Assembly (NCBI GenBank): GCA_905479515.1
Contig: CAJQMX010000030.1
Span: forward strand, 1-7,505
Direction of reading: 5' to 3'
Source of the DNA: an uncultured Parasphingopyxis sp.
GTDB lineage: Bacteria; Pseudomonadota; Alphaproteobacteria; Sphingomonadales; Sphingomonadaceae
Length of the DNA stretch: 7,505 bases
The position numbers and the translations under genes were made by a program. The notes beneath the pieces are model-generated. The model saw only the letters and a program-made list of their open reading frames with translations. It ran no database searches and had not been told where the DNA came from. This document shows positions 1 to 6,531 of this stretch, in pieces (positions within the stretch are counted from its first letter, which is position 1; every line of letters begins with the position of its first letter).

Positions 1-327
1 TTCAAGGCCGGGGTTGTCACCAACCGTGCCGATACCGCGGATACGGGCCGAACCGTTCGCCTCGTTGCCTGTCGATGAAACGAGCAGCGACGGGGCAAGC
101 TGGTTAAGTTGGCGAATATCATTGGCGCCCGAGTTTTGCAGGCTTTCGGCGTTCACGGCGCTGACGGCGATCGGAACGTCCTGAAGCCGCTGTTCGCGGC
201 CCTGTGCAATCACGACAATCGTGCTGTCGTCAAAACTCTCATTGGCTGTAGTGTCGGCATCCTGAGCCATGGCGGGTGAAGCGATCGCTGCAAGTCCAGC
301 GGTCGCTAGCAAAAATGATTTACGCAT
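1..327 (-). CDS. TonB-dependent outer-membrane receptor, N-terminal part (gene cut by window edge)
   Basis: The first 109 residues are visible and the rest lies left of base 1. The protein opens with a clear Sec signal peptide (MRKSFLLATAGLAAIASPAMA, cleavage expected before Gln22). A short acidic linker and a TonB-box-like segment (STIVVIAQ, about residues 35-42) follow. Then comes the start of the plug domain: RLQDVPIAVSAV, IRQLNQLAPSLLVS and ARIRGIGT are typical plug sequences. Such receptors import siderophores, vitamin B12, sugars or aromatic compounds across the outer membrane using TonB-ExbB-ExbD energy. The substrate cannot be inferred from this fragment. The start is supported by GGAGAG at 333-338, five bases upstream of the ATG. 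The gene is divergent from the VOC gene across an AT-rich gap. The family call is firm; the sub-family is unknown. Confidence 0.93.
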   Translation of the reverse strand, partial: MRKSFLLATAGLAAIASPAMAQDADTTANESFDDSTIVVIAQGREQRLQDVPIAVSAVNAESLQNSGANDIRQLNQLAPSLLVSSTGNEANGSARIRGIGTVGDNPGLE

Positions 328-533
328 GGGTTCTCTCCAGTTTACGATTTTTTTGTTTTATTATTGGACGCTTTCTAGGATTCCCGGCAGAAAACGCCAG
401 CAATTCCAACAACTCTGCAGCGTTAGGCGGGGCCAGTGATGCCTTTGAGCAACACACTCCAAACTGGCTGTTGATCACAGTTGACGCTACGGAGAGCGTG
501 CAGAATCGCTCAACGTGAGAGGGGAATAGAGTC
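328..533. other. Divergent intergenic region between the TonB receptor and VOC genes
   Basis: This gap of 206 bases has an AT-rich tract at about 341-365, just upstream of the receptor's ribosome binding site. It must hold the promoters for both divergent genes unless the VOC gene is silent. A TTGACG at 481-486 resembles a plus-strand -35 box, but no convincing -10 lies 16-18 bases downstream. I see no clear sigma-70 pair for the receptor. Open frames crossing the gap on either strand lack homology-like features and a good start, so I read it as non-coding. Confidence 0.5.
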
Positions 534-902
534 ATGGCAGTAACGGGTTTGGGCGGGCTATTTTTTCGGGCCAAAGATCCCAAGGCGCTCACGCAATGGT
601 ACAAGGATCATTTCGGGCTCGGCGGAGGTGATAGCTGGTGGCAACAGGCGGCTGGCCCCACGGTCTTTGCGCCGTTCAAGCAGGACAGCGATTATTTCAG
701 CGCCGACAAGGCCTTCATGATAAATTTCCGGGTCGATGATCTGGCCGGGATGACTGAAAAACTGGAGGCTGCCGGAATTGAGGTTATCCGCAAGGACGAC
801 TGGGACATGGATGGTAGCTATGGCCATTTCGCTCGGGTCCATGATCCCGAAGGCAATGCGATCGAATTATGGGAACCGCCTGCGGAGTTGCCCGAAGAAT
901 AA
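534..902 (+). CDS. VOC-family (glyoxalase/bleomycin-resistance fold) protein
   Basis: A 122-residue single-unit vicinal-oxygen-chelate protein. The N-terminal strand and helix (GLFFRAKDPKALTQWYKDHFGL, roughly residues 8-29) and the C-terminal HDPEGNAIELWEP (103-115) are hallmark segments of the family. Glu111 sits where VOC enzymes place a metal-ligand Glu. The first strand has Gly-Leu-Phe where metal-dependent glyoxalases usually have a His, so metal binding is doubtful. Members isomerise or cleave small molecules, bind drugs, or act as lyases; the substrate cannot be assigned. A purine-rich ribosome binding site (AGGGG at 520-524) lies nine bases before the ATG. The protein is cytoplasmic, with no signal peptide. 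The gene stands alone, divergent from the TonB receptor and convergent with the DMT transporter, whose stop is 17 bases away. Confidence 0.9.
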   Translation: MAVTGLGGLFFRAKDPKALTQWYKDHFGLGGGDSWWQQAAGPTVFAPFKQDSDYFSADKAFMINFRVDDLAGMTEKLEAAGIEVIRKDDWDMDGSYGHFARVHDPEGNAIELWEPPAELPEE

Positions 903-919
903 ATCGCGCTGAAGCTTGC

Positions 920-1840
920 TTAACTATCCGGAGCTTGGGCTCCCCCAAGTGTCGGTGGAACGCGTTTCTCGACGGGGGGCACCGCGGTGCTCGGACGGCG
1001 AACGAGCAGGATCGCGACAAAGATCATCGCCATCCCGGCAACATCGATCATTGTCAGAATTTCTGCGAACCACAAAAATCCCAAAAGGCCGGAAAAGAGC
1101 GGCTGGATAAGCAGTCCCAGGCCGCTTGCGAGCGGTGGCAAGTGCGGCAGGGCATAGATGATCAGGCCTTGCCCGGCGACCTGACTGCTGAGCGCGAGCA
1201 GAAGCAGGGGTGTCCAGTCCTGCGGCCAGAAAGCTCCGCCATCGAGCAGCGCAACCGGCAGGAGGAAGAACGCACCTGCGACGGTTGCATAGCCAAGCGT
1301 CGAAAGCGCGGACAGGCCGGCCCGCGCCTTGATCATCACGATCAGATAGCCGGTGTAGAAAATGGCCGCGAGCAGACACAGGAGATCGCCATTCAGATTG
1401 GCGGCCGATACCGAGGCAGACTGAGCAGACAATATCGCGATACCGACCGCCGCCATAAGCAAGGCCAGCGCAGCCAGTGGAGTCGGCCAGCGCCGCACCA
1501 TCAGATAGCCCCAGATCGGGAAGAGAAAAGCCGCCGCATTGCCAAGCAGGGTTGAATTGGCCAGCGTCGTGCGTTCGATACCGAGATGCCAGCTTGCCAG
1601 ATCGGCGGCGAAAAAGAGGCCGCCAAGCACCAGCCAGATAATGCTCCAGCCGGAAGGCGGGCGCGGAATACGCCCTTCGACGGTACGCACCAAAAGGATC
1701 AGCAGCGGCGCACCGATGGCGAGGCGCCAGAATGCAGATTGCACGGGGCCAACATCGGCGAGGCGCACGAATAATGGGCCAGCAGACAGGATGATGCTGC
1801 CCAGCAGAAACAATGGAAAGACGAAGCGCGGCACAGTCAT
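920..1840 (-). CDS. EamA/DMT-family inner-membrane transporter
   Basis: A 306-residue protein with the classic ten-helix drug/metabolite transporter layout: two EamA repeats, roughly residues 8-140 and 150-283. Hydrophobic helices lie near 7-27, 34-52, 66-84, 97-114, 121-139, 151-170, 181-199, 211-231, 240-260 and 265-281. Family-typical features are FWRLAIGAP in helix 2, the small-residue stretch ERTTLANSTLLGNAAAF leading into helix 4, and the LIQPLFSGLLG turn in helix 9. Members are inner-membrane exporters of amino acids, nucleosides or drugs; this one's substrate cannot be read from sequence. A Pro-rich cytoplasmic tail of about 25 residues closes it. It starts 57 bases after the infC stop on the same strand, so co-transcription is likely. 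Its ribosome binding site (GGGG-CGG) lies inside the 3' arm of a GC-rich hairpin. An upstream ATG at 1854 is out of frame. Confidence 0.9.
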   Translation of the reverse strand: MTVPRFVFPLFLLGSIILSAGPLFVRLADVGPVQSAFWRLAIGAPLLILLVRTVEGRIPRPPSGWSIIWLVLGGLFFAADLASWHLGIERTTLANSTLLGNAAAFLFPIWGYLMVRRWPTPLAALALLMAAVGIAILSAQSASVSAANLNGDLLCLLAAIFYTGYLIVMIKARAGLSALSTLGYATVAGAFFLLPVALLDGGAFWPQDWTPLLLLALSSQVAGQGLIIYALPHLPPLASGLGLLIQPLFSGLLGFLWFAEILTMIDVAGMAMIFVAILLVRRPSTAVPPVEKRVPPTLGGAQAPDS

Positions 1841-1874
1841 AACCGCCGCCCCATGCGCTTTCCGGGCGGCGGTT
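1841..1874 (-). promoter_or_regulatory. Perfect 11-bp stem-loop abutting the DMT transporter start codon
   Basis: Bases 1841-1851 (AACCGCCGCCC on the plus strand) and 1864-1874 (GGGCGGCGGTT) are perfect inverted repeats around a 12-base loop. In the minus-strand transcript the 3' arm ends on the base immediately before the transporter's ATG and contains its only G-rich ribosome binding site. No T-run follows in either direction, so it is not a standard intrinsic terminator. It could damp or gate translation of the transporter, or stabilise the infC 3' end. The structure is directly visible; its role is inference. Confidence 0.6.
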
Positions 1875-1897
1875 TCAATCAGCGTGGTAAGTCAGGC

Positions 1898-2428
1898 TTA
1901 TTTCGGTGCGAGCACCATCAGCATCTGCCGGCCTTCCATCTTGGGATGGGCTTCGGTCTTGGCATTTTCCTTGGTATCTTCCTGCACGCGGCGTAGAAGA
2001 TTCATACCGAGTTCGCGGTGCGACAGTTCGCGGCCGCGGAAACGCAGTGTGATTTTCACCTTGTCGCCATCGTCGATGAAGCTGTGAACCTTCTTCATCT
2101 TCACGTCATAATCATGATCGTCGATGTTCGGACGCATCTTGATCTCTTTGATATCTTGCGTCTTCTGCGATTTGCGAGCGAGATTGGCCTTTTTCTGGGC
2201 CTCATATTTATATTTGCCGACGTCGAGGAATTTCGCGACGGGCGGATCCGCATTCGGCGAGACCTCAACCAGATCAAGGCCAACATCAGCGGCCTGCTCG
2301 ATCGCTTCATTGGTCAGCAATACGCCCAGATTGTCGCCATTCTCGTCGATCACACGGACCTTCGGCGATTGAATGAACTGATTGTAACGAGGGCCGTTCA
2401 TCGGCGGTGCCGCAGGGCGGCGGGTCAT
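1898..2428 (-). CDS. infC: Translation initiation factor IF-3
   Basis: A 176-residue IF-3, the usual size for the family. It binds the 30S subunit, blocks premature 50S joining, and proofreads the start codon and initiator tRNA. The N-domain is seen in GPRYNQFI...VRVIDENGDNLG and GLDLVEVSPNADPPV (about residues 12-65), the linker in KYKYEAQKKANLARKSQKTQ, and the C-domain in KEIKMRPNIDDHDYDVKMKK, KVKITLRFRGRELSH and the final EGRQMLMVLAPK. I give the only standard start (ATG at 2428). However, the nearest Shine-Dalgarno, AAGGAG, is 20 bases upstream of it and spaced correctly (8 bases) for an in-frame ATA at 2440, which would add IRPP. The true start may therefore be non-AUG, as in E. coli infC (AUU). 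It is separated from thrS by two genes, with no rpmI/rplT downstream. Confidence 0.97.
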   Translation of the reverse strand: MTRRPAAPPMNGPRYNQFIQSPKVRVIDENGDNLGVLLTNEAIEQAADVGLDLVEVSPNADPPVAKFLDVGKYKYEAQKKANLARKSQKTQDIKEIKMRPNIDDHDYDVKMKKVHSFIDDGDKVKITLRFRGRELSHRELGMNLLRRVQEDTKENAKTEAHPKMEGRQMLMVLAPK

Positions 2429-2448
2429 TGGGGGGCGTATAGCAATAT

Positions 2449-2472
2449 CTCCTTGGGTTTCGATTCCTCCTT
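2449..2472 (-). promoter_or_regulatory. Tandem Shine-Dalgarno sequences upstream of infC
   Basis: On the minus strand there are two strong anti-16S matches: AAGGAGG at 2472-2466 and AAGGAG at 2454-2449. Neither is correctly spaced for the ATG at 2428 (37 and 20 bases away). The downstream one fits the in-frame ATA at 2440-2438 with 8 bases of spacing. In-frame ATC (2464-2462) and ATT (2446-2444) also occur but lie only 1-2 bases from a Shine-Dalgarno. This may be a standby site plus a non-AUG initiation site of the kind IF-3 uses for autocontrol in E. coli. Confidence 0.55.
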
Positions 2473-2534
2473 CTATTTAAGGTGTTCGGCACGCAAATGG
2501 AAGACGGTGCGCCATAGAATGGCTGTTGATCGTG

Positions 2535-3695
2535 CTATGAGGTTGCGGGAAGCGGCCATAACGCGTCGACAGGCCGTTCCAGAACGCGCGCCGCTATGGG
2601 GTGTAGCCGGGCCGGGGCAAGGCGTCCGCTGGGTGCCGCGTCCGCTATCCAGCGTTCGATATCACCGCCAGTTTCAATCCACTGATCGTCACGGAGCATT
2701 CCATAGAGCCCTGCTGCCAGAACATGCATCCCTTCGTCTGCCCGGCGCCATCGGTCGGCTGGATTACGGCCGACCCCAAGTGCCTCGCTGATCAACTGAT
2801 CCAGCGCTTCGCACATATCTTCGTTCAGATAGCCTTCGAGGGTCGTATAGCCCCAACGCGGATCATGCTCTCGGATGATCCGGTCGATCAACGGGTCTGC
2901 GCCGAGTACGGCCATTGCTGCTGTCGCTGCAGGCCCGTCCATCGGGAAAGGCGGATGCAGCATTTCGTGTGCGGCGATCCGAACCGTCGTCGCGATCGTA
3001 TTATTTATCGATTGGAGGAATGTCTGTCCCTGAACCTTGATACCATAGGGCTTGGCAAACAGGAGCAGAAGTACGCGAATTTCTGCGTCGAAGGCGCGAC
3101 CGGTCAGCTTCTCATGCCAACGAACGACATCATAGTTGGCAAGAGCGGCTTCAGTGTCGGAGATATGATCGTCGATATCGGCACCGAGGCGCTCGGCATG
3201 AAATTCGGCGAAGCCCGCATCACGCATCGCGGTGAAGATAGCGGTCAGGCGTGGAGCCTGGCGCGTAAGCCAAGCCCAATCCTCCCCATCCCAATACGGG
3301 CTCGCTTCGAAAGACGGACGAATTCGGGTTTCCGGATCCTCGAGCAGCGCAATGACTCCATCGATCGTTGAAACATTCCCGCCTGACAGCGCCGCGCAGA
3401 GATTGGGTCCAAGTAGGCCGAATCCCTCCTCTTCCGCCTGCGCCCAGATCGCGGGAACGTCATCGCGGATCGCTTCAGGCAGCCGGGGACCGAACTCAGC
3501 CACTGCCTCGGCGTGAAAACGAAGATGGAGTTCACCGCCTGAAAGCGCTCCGAGGAAGCAGAGCGCATCCAGACCTTCGGACGTGCCTACGGTCCAGTTG
3601 GTACGGTTGGGTTCACGCTGGGCGAGCAGGGGAAGCGGAAGGGCAGTCGCGGCGGCGAGTGCGCCTCCGGAAAAGAGAAGCTGGCGTCTGTTCAT
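2535..3695 (-). CDS. Exported putative zinc metallopeptidase (HEXXH protein), family not recognised
   Basis: A 386-residue protein of no family I can name. It begins with an export signal carrying a twin arginine near the start (MNRRQLLFSGGALAAATALP, ending about LLAQ at residue 26). This looks like a Tat signal but could be Sec. The mature part holds one HEXXH motif, HEMLH at residues 243-247, in an AAHEMLHPPF context. About 40 residues later comes GYLNEDMCEAL (288-298), with Glu287, Glu292 and Glu296 as possible third zinc ligands. That arrangement is gluzincin-like, so a periplasmic zinc peptidase is the best guess. Much of the rest is predicted helical and rich in Ala, Asp and Glu. The start at 3695 was chosen because it places RR at residues 3-4; ATG at 3719 would add eight residues. 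Neither has a clear ribosome binding site. It lies 50 bases after the AraC-type gene. Confidence 0.8.
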   Translation of the reverse strand: MNRRQLLFSGGALAAATALPLPLLAQREPNRTNWTVGTSEGLDALCFLGALSGGELHLRFHAEAVAEFGPRLPEAIRDDVPAIWAQAEEEGFGLLGPNLCAALSGGNVSTIDGVIALLEDPETRIRPSFEASPYWDGEDWAWLTRQAPRLTAIFTAMRDAGFAEFHAERLGADIDDHISDTEAALANYDVVRWHEKLTGRAFDAEIRVLLLLFAKPYGIKVQGQTFLQSINNTIATTVRIAAHEMLHPPFPMDGPAATAAMAVLGADPLIDRIIREHDPRWGYTTLEGYLNEDMCEALDQLISEALGVGRNPADRWRRADEGMHVLAAGLYGMLRDDQWIETGGDIERWIADAAPSGRLAPARLHPIAARVLERPVDALWPLPATS

Positions 3696-3745
3696 GGAAT
3701 ATATATGGACCGCCGACATGGCGAGAGTCTTGAACGTATTTGATG

Positions 3746-4414
3746 TCAGGCCGCGCGAAGCTGGGCCGGTGTCGTTTCGTAGAGTCTGCGAACCGTCCGG
3801 CTCATATGGGCTTGGTCTGCAAAGCCGCATTCCGCTGCAACAACGGCGCACCGTTCGCGCGTTTTCAGCAGCGTCATCGCTGCACGACGGGCCCGTTGTT
3901 CGAGCCGATACGTGCTCGGCGCGATGCCAAAGGCTGCCCGGAAACCACGGCTCACGGTCGCAGGAGCGAGTTGGTTTTCAGCGGCCCAATATTCGATCCG
4001 GTCCACGGTGTCAGCCGTAAGGGCGGACGCCAGCCGGTCTGGCCAATCGTCCATAGCATCGGGGCCAGGAAGCAGGTCATTCTGGAGCAATTGCGCCGCT
4101 GCGATAGGATCCCGTTCGGCAAGCAGGGCGATGGTGTCGGGGTCACGGACCCTGCCACTTGCCATCATCGGCATACCTGTCAGCGACAAATTTAGAATTT
4201 TCACCCGAGAGCCATTGAATATATCCTGATGGGCTTCGAACGGATGGTGGATCAGCACATCTCCTGGGCCGACCTTGAAGCGACCCCGGTCCCCGCTCTC
4301 GCAATATCCGCCACTCAAAACGAGTGCCGCATAGGGTGCGGCGTGCCGGTGGCGCGGGATATGCATGGGGGTATCAACGGTTTCTATCTCGGTGCCCGGT
4401 CTTACGAGCTTCAT
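3746..4414 (-). CDS. AraC-family transcriptional regulator with N-terminal cupin sensor
   Basis: A 222-residue regulator. The N-terminal half is a cupin-type sensor: His22 and His24 in PRHRHAAPYAALV, then a Gly-rich turn (KVGPGDVLIHHPFEAHQ, 47-63) with His56, His57 and His62. The C-terminal part (about 135-220) is an AraC two-helix-turn-helix DNA-binding domain. LAPATVSRGFRAAFGIAPSTYRLEQR forms the first HTH, and VVAAECGFADQAHMSRTVRRLYETTPAQLR the second with its family signature. The ATG at 4414 follows the thrS stop by one base. Its ribosome binding site, GGAGA (4424-4420), is five bases upstream, inside the thrS coding end, so the two genes are probably translationally coupled. The longer in-frame start at 4477 lies inside thrS and is rejected. 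Its effector and targets are unknown; the metallopeptidase gene next in line is the obvious candidate target. Confidence 0.92.
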   Translation of the reverse strand: MKLVRPGTEIETVDTPMHIPRHRHAAPYAALVLSGGYCESGDRGRFKVGPGDVLIHHPFEAHQDIFNGSRVKILNLSLTGMPMMASGRVRDPDTIALLAERDPIAAAQLLQNDLLPGPDAMDDWPDRLASALTADTVDRIEYWAAENQLAPATVSRGFRAAFGIAPSTYRLEQRARRAAMTLLKTRERCAVVAAECGFADQAHMSRTVRRLYETTPAQLRAA

Positions 4415-4415
4415 A

Positions 4416-6422
4416 TCAGTCTCCGGCAGCAAGATCCGGCGGCATCGCTTCGGCTGCGAGCATCGCGACAGCCTCATCCAGTGTGATCACCTTCTGATGC
4501 TCGTCTGCTCCTAGCCGGCGCAGCGCGATCGTCCCTTCCTCGGCCTCGCGCTTTCCGACGACGAGTAAGTTGGGCACCTTGGTCAGGCTATGCTCACGGA
4601 CCTTGTAATTGATCTTCTCGTTGCGCAGGTCGGTTTCGACGCGGATCCCCGCAGCGCGCAGTCTGGCGGCAACCTCTTCGGCATATTCGTCAGCGTCCGA
4701 CACGATTGTCGCAACAACCGCCTGCACCGGCGCAAGCCAGAGTGGCAGTTTGCCCGCATGGCTTTCGATCAGGATGCCGATGAACCGTTCAAAGGTCCCG
4801 AGGATCGCGCGGTGCAGCATGACCGGTCGGTGGCGTTCGCCATCCTCACCGACATAACTCGCGTCCAGCCGTTCGGGCAGAACCGTATCTGTCTGGATCG
4901 TGCCGACCTGCCAGGTCCGCCCGATCGCGTCGGTCAGGTGGAATTCGAGCTTGGGCGCATAAAATGCACCTTCGCCGGGCAGTTCTTCCCAGCCATATTC
5001 TTCCGTGTCGCGGCCTGCCGCTTTCACGGCATCGCGCAGGGATTGCTCCGACCAGTCCCACATTTCATCGCTGCCGAAACGCTGTTCGGGGCGAAGAGCG
5101 AGCTTGATCTTGTAATCCGGGAAACCGAGATCCTTGTATACGCTGTCGAGCAGGTCGCAAAAGTGTCGCACCTCGTCCACCAACTGGTCTTCGCGGCAAA
5201 ATATATGCCCATCATCCTGCGTCATCTGACGCACGCGGAGCAGGCCGTGCAGCGCGCCATGCGGCTCATTGCGGTGGCAGCAGCCCATTTCGGCGAGGCG
5301 CAGCGGCAGATCGCGATAGCTTTTGATACCCTGGCGGAAAATCAGCACATGGGCCGGGCAGTTCATCGGCTTCAATGCCATCATGTCGGATGTGCCGCTG
5401 ATGATCGGAGCATCGTCTTCGCTGCTCGGAATTTCATCGGGCACGACAAACATATTCTCGCGATACTTGCCCCAATGGCCGGACTGCTCCCATTGCCGCG
5501 CGTCCATCAACTGCGGCGTTTTGACTTCGTCATAGTCCGCCGCCGCGATTTGCCGGCGCATATATTGCTCGAGCGCCTGCCAGACCACATAGCCCTTGGG
5601 ATGCCAGAAACAGCTGCCCTGCGCCTCGGGCTGGAAGTGGAAGAGATCCATTTCCTGGCCAAGTTTGCGGTGATCACGCTTGCCGGCTTCTTCCAGCATA
5701 TGCAGATGTGCATTGAGCTGCTTCTTGTTAAGCCAGCCTGTGCCGTAGATCCGCGAAAGCTGCGGATTGCGCTGGTCGCCGCGCCAATAAGCCCCCGATA
5801 CGCGCAGCAGCTTGAACGCCTTGGGATCAAGCTTGCCAGTCGAGGCCAGGTGCGGTCCGCGGCACATGTCCATCCAGTCGTCTCCGGACCAATAGACGCT
5901 CAGCTCTTCGCCTTCGGGAAGCTCGGCAGCCCATTCGGCCTTGAAACTTTCGCCATCCTTTTCCCAGCGCGCGATCAGGTCGTCGCGCTCCCACACCTCA
6001 CGGCGCAGCGGTTTGTCGGCAGCGATGATCTTGCGCATTTCCTCTTCGATGAGGGGAAGATCTTCGTCCGTGAAAGGCCGGTCCTTGGGCGCGAAATCAT
6101 AATAGAAACCGTCATCGGTCGATGGGCCAAAGGTGATTTGGGTGCCGGGAAACACGGACTGCACGGCCTCGGCAAGGATATGGGCATAGTCGTGCCGGGC
6201 CAGTTCCAGCGCATCGGCCTCATCGCGTGAGGTGATCAGCGCAAGCTGCGCATCGCTTTCCAGCGGGCGCATGATATCGCGCACTTCCCCGTCGACCCTG
6301 GCGGCCAGCGCGGCCTTGGCAAGGCCCGGGCCAATATCCGCTGCAATGTCCGCCGGGGTTGTCCCGCGCGCAACTTCGCGAACCGAACCGTCGGGAAGTG
6401 TGATGGAAAGCATGTCGGACAT
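4416..6422 (-). CDS. thrS: Threonyl-tRNA synthetase
   Basis: A 668-residue cytoplasmic class II synthetase that charges tRNA-Thr with threonine and edits mis-attached serine. Domains in order: TGS (1-65, [20 protein letters not shown]); the editing domain with HDYAH at 77-81 and DMCRGPH at 185-191 (Cys187 the expected editing residue); the catalytic core from about 260 to 560; and the anticodon-binding domain (about 565-660, with [10 protein letters not shown] at its start). Zinc ligands Cys355 (MNCPAH), His406 (DDGHIF) and His537 are all in place. Motif 2 is [16 protein letters not shown] (384-399) and motif 3 is around [11 protein letters not shown] (537-547). Nothing essential is missing. 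The start at 6422 gives MSDMLS; ATG at 6413 is a possible alternative. Neither has a good Shine-Dalgarno. The stop codon is one base from the AraC-type gene's ATG. Confidence 0.98.
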   Translation of the reverse strand: MSDMLSITLPDGSVREVARGTTPADIAADIGPGLAKAALAARVDGEVRDIMRPLESDAQLALITSRDEADALELARHDYAHILAEAVQSVFPGTQITFGPSTDDGFYYDFAPKDRPFTDEDLPLIEEEMRKIIAADKPLRREVWERDDLIARWEKDGESFKAEWAAELPEGEELSVYWSGDDWMDMCRGPHLASTGKLDPKAFKLLRVSGAYWRGDQRNPQLSRIYGTGWLNKKQLNAHLHMLEEAGKRDHRKLGQEMDLFHFQPEAQGSCFWHPKGYVVWQALEQYMRRQIAAADYDEVKTPQLMDARQWEQSGHWGKYRENMFVVPDEIPSSEDDAPIISGTSDMMALKPMNCPAHVLIFRQGIKSYRDLPLRLAEMGCCHRNEPHGALHGLLRVRQMTQDDGHIFCREDQLVDEVRHFCDLLDSVYKDLGFPDYKIKLALRPEQRFGSDEMWDWSEQSLRDAVKAAGRDTEEYGWEELPGEGAFYAPKLEFHLTDAIGRTWQVGTIQTDTVLPERLDASYVGEDGERHRPVMLHRAILGTFERFIGILIESHAGKLPLWLAPVQAVVATIVSDADEYAEEVAARLRAAGIRVETDLRNEKINYKVREHSLTKVPNLLVVGKREAEEGTIALRRLGADEHQKVITLDEAVAMLAAEAMPPDLAAGD

Positions 6423-6457
6423 AAGAATGGGTGGCCTGTTAACGGAAAACTGCGCTT

Positions 6458-6486
6458 GCCATAAAAGGGGCGTGGCGGCTGTGCAA
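6458..6486 (-). promoter_or_regulatory. thrS: Possible sigma-70-type promoter for thrS
   Basis: On the minus strand, TTGCAC (6486-6481) and TATGGC (6463-6458) are separated by 17 bases. The implied transcription start is near 6451, about 29 bases before the thrS ATG. Each hexamer matches the E. coli consensus at only three positions, so this is a position-supported guess. No attenuator or T-box-like leader would fit in so short a leader. Confidence 0.3.
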
Positions 6487-6531
6487 TGCAAGCTATGAAT
6501 TGCCTTTGCTCTAAACAACCCGCAAATTGCT

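Noticed and set aside
320..604. A minus-strand open frame crossing the gap upstream of the TonB receptor
   Set aside because: It overlaps the VOC gene in antisense and the receptor start. It has no domain and no supporting start signal.
934..949. Six-base inverted repeat (CTTGGG/CCCAAG) near the 3' end of the DMT gene, a possible terminator between convergent genes
   Set aside because: The stem is short, lies inside the coding sequence, and has no T-run on either side.
869..1555. A 228-codon plus-strand open frame opposite the DMT transporter
   Set aside because: The product is a highly charged, low-complexity translation rich in Arg, Gln and His, with no fold signature. The minus-strand frame encodes a clear ten-helix transporter.
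2488..2513. Imperfect inverted repeat (GGCACGC / GGTGCGCC) in the gap before infC
   Set aside because: The pairing needs bulges and mismatches and no T-run follows, so I do not call a terminator or attenuator.
2018..2791. A 257-codon plus-strand open frame running across infC, the intergenic gap and the end of the HEXXH gene
   Set aside because: It is antisense to two real genes, has no ribosome binding site, and resembles no protein family.
4590..6230. A 546-codon open frame on the plus strand opposite thrS
   Set aside because: It lies wholly antisense to an unmistakable thrS. Its translation shows no domain, and its length is explained by the codon bias of a GC-rich gene on the other strand.
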